From Candidatus Nitrosopelagicus sp. (GTDB lineage: Archaea; Thermoproteota; Nitrososphaeria; Nitrososphaerales; Nitrosopumilaceae), in assembly GCA_028345965.1 (NCBI GenBank), contig JAOMEP010000004.1, positions 1 through 64,000 of the forward strand: 64,000 nt of DNA. The letters are read 5' to 3'. Position numbers and translations under genes: made by a program. Position 1 is the first letter of the stretch; every line of letters starts with the position of its first letter. Below the pieces are notes generated by a model, which was not told the origin of the DNA, searched no databases, and worked only from the letters and a program-made list of their open reading frames with translations. Shown one piece after another: positions 61,287 to 64,000 of the stretch.

Positions 61287-62471
61287 TTATTTTTTCACAA
61301 GTTGTTTGTATACGTCTAGAGTTTCATTTACCATATTTTTAGAATTACATGTTGAATGAACCAAATTGTAACCTGCAAGTCCTAATTTCTCAGATTTATT
61401 TTTATCACCAATTAGTTCTAGTATTGCATTTGATAATTTACTTGAATCATTAGGTTCAACTAAAATACAATTTTTCTCGTGTTGAATAGTATATGGGATT
61501 CCATGAGCTGTGGTACTGATTACTGTTTTTTTGAATGCGAATCCTTCTAGTGGAGTGAGAGGTGACAACTCCCATTTTGATGGTAAGACTAAAAATTCAC
61601 ATGCATTATATGCAGAAAGAACATCTTCCCTAGATGGATTTTTAATTAAAAATATTTTGTTATTTAATTTGAATTCATTAATTTTTCTTTCCATTACTTG
61701 TTCATAACCAAAATCAACTCCCATAATTACAATTTTAATATTAGTCATCACATATTCATTTTTTATTTGAGAAATTGAATCTAGTAGGGTGTCAATACCT
61801 TTTACTGTATGAAATCTGCCTAAAAATAAAATGAATCTTTCCTGAATTTTATATTTTTTAATAAAATCCGTACTTGATGAATTTAATTCATCCAAATCAA
61901 TACCATTTCTTATAGTTGTTATCTTTGACTCATCACAGAATTCCATAAAGATTTTTTTTTCATACTCGTTTGCAACAATAACTCTTGTTGCATTATTTAT
62001 AACAAATTTTATGAGTGGTTTCTGAAATTGTATTAAAAATCGTTTTATCACTGAAGCATTTTTTAGATCTGGATGAGTAGTTAAACCACCTTGATCAGCT
62101 ATAACTAAAGGAATTTTTTTTCTCTTGGATACAAGAGTTGCAATGAATGATTGGAAACTTCTAACACCAATTGTATGGATTAGATCAAACTCGTCATTCA
62201 TCATTTGTTTATACATACCGGGATTTACAAAAAAAAGAAAAGTTGAAAACCAAACGTGAGTCCGTTTGATTGTATACTTACCAATTTTTTCTTTTTTTGA
62301 CAATTTTTTGTTAAATGTAGATGCATTATTGGCGAAATCAAGATCAGAAGTATAAATTGTCATTTCATGACCTTCATCAGATAATCCTTTTGCAATGTGA
62401 ATACTTAAAAATAAAATTCCTCCAAATTGAGTTGCTGGAAGAGATGCTGGACATACTAATGCAATTTTCAT
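61287..62471 (-). CDS. GT4-family glycosyltransferase
   Basis: 394 residues. N-terminal Rossmann domain: KIALVCPASLPATQFGGILF and EGHEMTIYTSD; C-terminal nucleotide-sugar domain: FILFLGRFHTVKGIDTLLDS and the E-x7-E segment WELSPLTPLEGFAFKK. Retaining GT-B enzymes of this family extend surface glycans or glycolipids. The ATG at 62471 is chosen because it starts the Rossmann strand; the ORF track start adds nine residues. Confidence 0.92.
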   Translation of the reverse strand: MKIALVCPASLPATQFGGILFLSIHIAKGLSDEGHEMTIYTSDLDFANNASTFNKKLSKKEKIGKYTIKRTHVWFSTFLFFVNPGMYKQMMNDEFDLIHTIGVRSFQSFIATLVSKRKKIPLVIADQGGLTTHPDLKNASVIKRFLIQFQKPLIKFVINNATRVIVANEYEKKIFMEFCDESKITTIRNGIDLDELNSSSTDFIKKYKIQERFILFLGRFHTVKGIDTLLDSISQIKNEYVMTNIKIVIMGVDFGYEQVMERKINEFKLNNKIFLIKNPSREDVLSAYNACEFLVLPSKWELSPLTPLEGFAFKKTVISTTAHGIPYTIQHEKNCILVEPNDSSKLSNAILELIGDKNKSEKLGLAGYNLVHSTCNSKNMVNETLDVYKQLVKK

Positions 62472-62916
62472 GTAATCACTTGATATGAAATCTCTCATAG
62501 TTAAAATGATTAATACTAATTCATTAATGAAAAAATGAGTATTTTTGTAGTATTAACTAATTTATGAAAATTCTATATGTTTAACATTGAAGATAGTAAA
62601 ATCTTTGAGACCTAATATTGTTCTAATTTTTTTTATTATGTTTGTAGGAATTTTTTGGTAATTCCTTTTGTACATGCATAATTTGTACCAGATTGGATAA
62701 AAAATACTACAAGATGACGTGCGACAGATGTAATTTAACTATACAAATTTCAAAAATAAAAATTTAGTTTATGTTAATTTTACTAATCCAATTTACCGAG
62801 TCCTAATCTTTCTTTTACAGATCAACATTCTTCTAATCTAGAAGGGGCAAAACTAAAATGACAAATCTAAATTATTTTAATCATGATATTTGTACGAGTA
62901 ATAATTAACCAAAACT
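62472..62916. other. gene-free AT-rich gap
   Basis: About 445 nt without a convincing gene on either strand. It contains a very short frame with a CDRC motif (ATG at about 62714, 17 codons) and T-rich tracts. It may be the remains of a decayed gene between surface-glycan genes, but no family could be read from the broken frames. Confidence 0.4.
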
Positions 62917-63687
62917 CTATTTTCTAGCAATTAAAAATCCCATATCATTATGGTGTGGTTTTGTTTCTATTGTAAAACCAGCATTTTTTATTTTATTAAT
63001 TAATTTTTTAGAATATTCAGGTTTTGAATCAGCTAAATGATATTCAATTACAATGTTATCTATCCTCTCAAAATATTCTGATGGCAATGCCTCGATAATT
63101 GAATATTCTGAACCTTCACAATCAAGCTTCAGGAGTTTACAAATCTTTATCTCATTTTGATCAAAAATTTCCTTTAGTGAAATTGAATCCACGGATATTT
63201 TTTTATTTTTTTTAGAAAAAATACTATGTCCTGATTCATCATCATTTAAAAAAATGTCAAGTTTTGATGAATCTGATGATACAGCTAGATTAAATGGTAA
63301 AACATGTTCTAATTGATTTAATTTTAGATTTGAAATGAGACATTCAAAATTATCTTTTATTGGTTCATAACTGAAAATCTTTCCTTTAGTACAAAAATTT
63401 GATACTCGTAAAGAAAATAAACCAATGTGAGCACCAATGTCTATCACTGTATCATTTTCTGTTATTTCATAACTCTCAATATTATATTCATCAATCATCC
63501 AAACATTTGTCAAAGCCATTAAATCGGTTGAATTTGTTCTAATCATAATTTTCATTCCTGATTTTGTTTCAAAAATTGAGAATTCTTTTTTTGATAATTT
63601 AAAATAGATTTTTGGAAAAATTTGCCAATTTTTAAAAATTTTCCTTGATTCTAAAAGTACTTGTAATTTTTCAACAAAATTTGGCAT
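62917..63687 (-). CDS. FkbM-family methyltransferase
   Basis: 256 residues. SAM-binding motif I is NDTVIDIGAHIGLFSLRVSN, followed by KIFSYEPIKDNFECLISNLK and the FkbM-type LLKLDCEGSEYSIIEALPSE. Members O-methylate sugars or polyketides; next to a glycosyltransferase, sugar methylation is likely. It has a basic, hydrophobic N-terminal stretch (about 1-45) without a clear signal. Confidence 0.9.
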   Translation of the reverse strand: MPNFVEKLQVLLESRKIFKNWQIFPKIYFKLSKKEFSIFETKSGMKIMIRTNSTDLMALTNVWMIDEYNIESYEITENDTVIDIGAHIGLFSLRVSNFCTKGKIFSYEPIKDNFECLISNLKLNQLEHVLPFNLAVSSDSSKLDIFLNDDESGHSIFSKKNKKISVDSISLKEIFDQNEIKICKLLKLDCEGSEYSIIEALPSEYFERIDNIVIEYHLADSKPEYSKKLINKIKNAGFTIETKPHHNDMGFLIARK

Positions 63688-63773
63688 TATTATAAAATAT
63701 ACACAATGTCTGAAATATATTTCCGTAGTATAGTGTAAATGAACTTTTAACTAACTAATTTTTGAATTAACTA

Positions 63774-64000
63774 TTGAAAATTCTTGTTACTGGTGGTCTT
63801 GGGTTCATTGGTAGTCATTTAGTTGAATCATTATACAAAAAGAATCATAACATAATGGTTTTAACTAAAACTCTTTCAAAAAAATCTAATATCCCAAAAT
63901 CTGTAAAAAAAATTAATATTAAAAAAATTGATATTACAAATTTCAATAAGGTTGGAAAAATTATTGAAAATTTTAAACCTGACGCTATAATTCATTTAGC
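63774..64000 (+). CDS. NAD-dependent sugar epimerase/dehydratase, 3' end beyond window
   Basis: The first 75 codons from a TTG at 63774 read KILVTGGLGFIGSHLVESLY, the GxxGxxG start of the extended SDR family, and later KPDAIIHL. The frame is open at base 64000. In this place it probably modifies a nucleotide sugar for the glycan made by its neighbours. An AT-rich promoter lies upstream near 63740-63750. The window ends before the active-site YxxxK. Confidence 0.88.
   Translation, partial: MKILVTGGLGFIGSHLVESLYKKNHNIMVLTKTLSKKSNIPKSVKKINIKKIDITNFNKVGKIIENFKPDAIIHL

Noticed and set aside
62700-62775. 17-codon CDRC mini-ORF in the gap
   Set aside because: Too short, no promoter at the right distance; more likely a remnant or chance.
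1-64000. CRISPR array, insertion sequence or prophage
   Set aside because: No regularly spaced repeats, transposase, integrase or capsid-type genes were seen.

Overview
The window is AT-rich archaeal DNA from an ammonia-oxidizing thaumarchaeon of the Nitrosopumilus type (group I.1a Nitrososphaerota). Evidence: an archaeal amoB/amoC/amoX/amoA cluster; a single unsplit rpoA beside rpoB and rpoH; PEFG-CTERM surface proteins; archaeal S4, S13, S15 and S3Ae; a geranylgeranyl reductase; intron-bearing tRNA; and promoters that are mostly a TATA-like box about 26 nt before the start codon, giving leaderless mRNAs. This spacing was used to choose many starts.

Layout. 0-1.1 kb: end of a ribosomal operon (S13, S4). 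1.2-6 kb: a two-domain multicopper oxidase and an overlapping ZIP metal transporter behind a palindromic operator candidate, plus a CFI-box surface protein and small hypotheticals. 6-11.5 kb: a B12-type radical SAM enzyme, then larB-mdh diverging from larC-larE (nickel-pincer cofactor synthesis, no larA in the window). 11.5-14.3 kb: three tandem PEFG-CTERM secreted proteins, two sharing an 80-bp identical anchor-coding segment. 14.3-21.7 kb: rpoH-rpoB-rpoA. 21.7-30 kb: an NTF2-like protein, QueD-like protein, a secreted protein, a group of tiny zinc-binding proteins, PAC2, a MoxR-VWA-CWC operon and geranylgeranyl reductase. 30-34.5 kb: translation/KEOPS operon (S15, DHH/RecJ-like, Pcc1, SerRS, S3Ae, exosome-like RNA-binding protein). 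34.6-39.1 kb: the ammonia monooxygenase locus, including two small membrane proteins that are candidates for AmoY/AmoZ. 39.3-42.9 kb: an orphan adenine methylase and tRNA-Thr, tRNA-Leu (apparently with two introns), tRNA-Ile and tRNA-Ala, with a regulator and a redoxin. 43-57.5 kb: CoaD, TrpRS, PheRS, aconitase, PdxST, ValRS and tRNA-Trp. 57.5-60 kb: pterin dehydratase, a stand-alone asparagine synthetase domain and PurB. 60-64 kb: start of a surface-glycan cluster (DegT aminotransferase, GT4, FkbM methyltransferase, epimerase).

How the genes work together. The amo genes supply the energy-yielding step of ammonia oxidation. The copper oxidase/ZIP pair and the cofactor genes (lar, pdx, coaD, QueD-like) support metal-heavy metabolism. 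Membrane lipid genes (geranylgeranyl reductase, possibly the radical SAM protein as a GDGT ring synthase) and secreted anchored proteins build the cell surface.

The ORF track missed at least five plausible small genes (24286-24435, 24432-24572, 24802-24924, 25876-26043, 42746-42853). Three compact GC-rich or fold-rich intergenic segments look like uncharacterised RNAs. No insertion sequence, prophage, CRISPR array or rRNA was found. All calls come from reading the sequence; no search was run.
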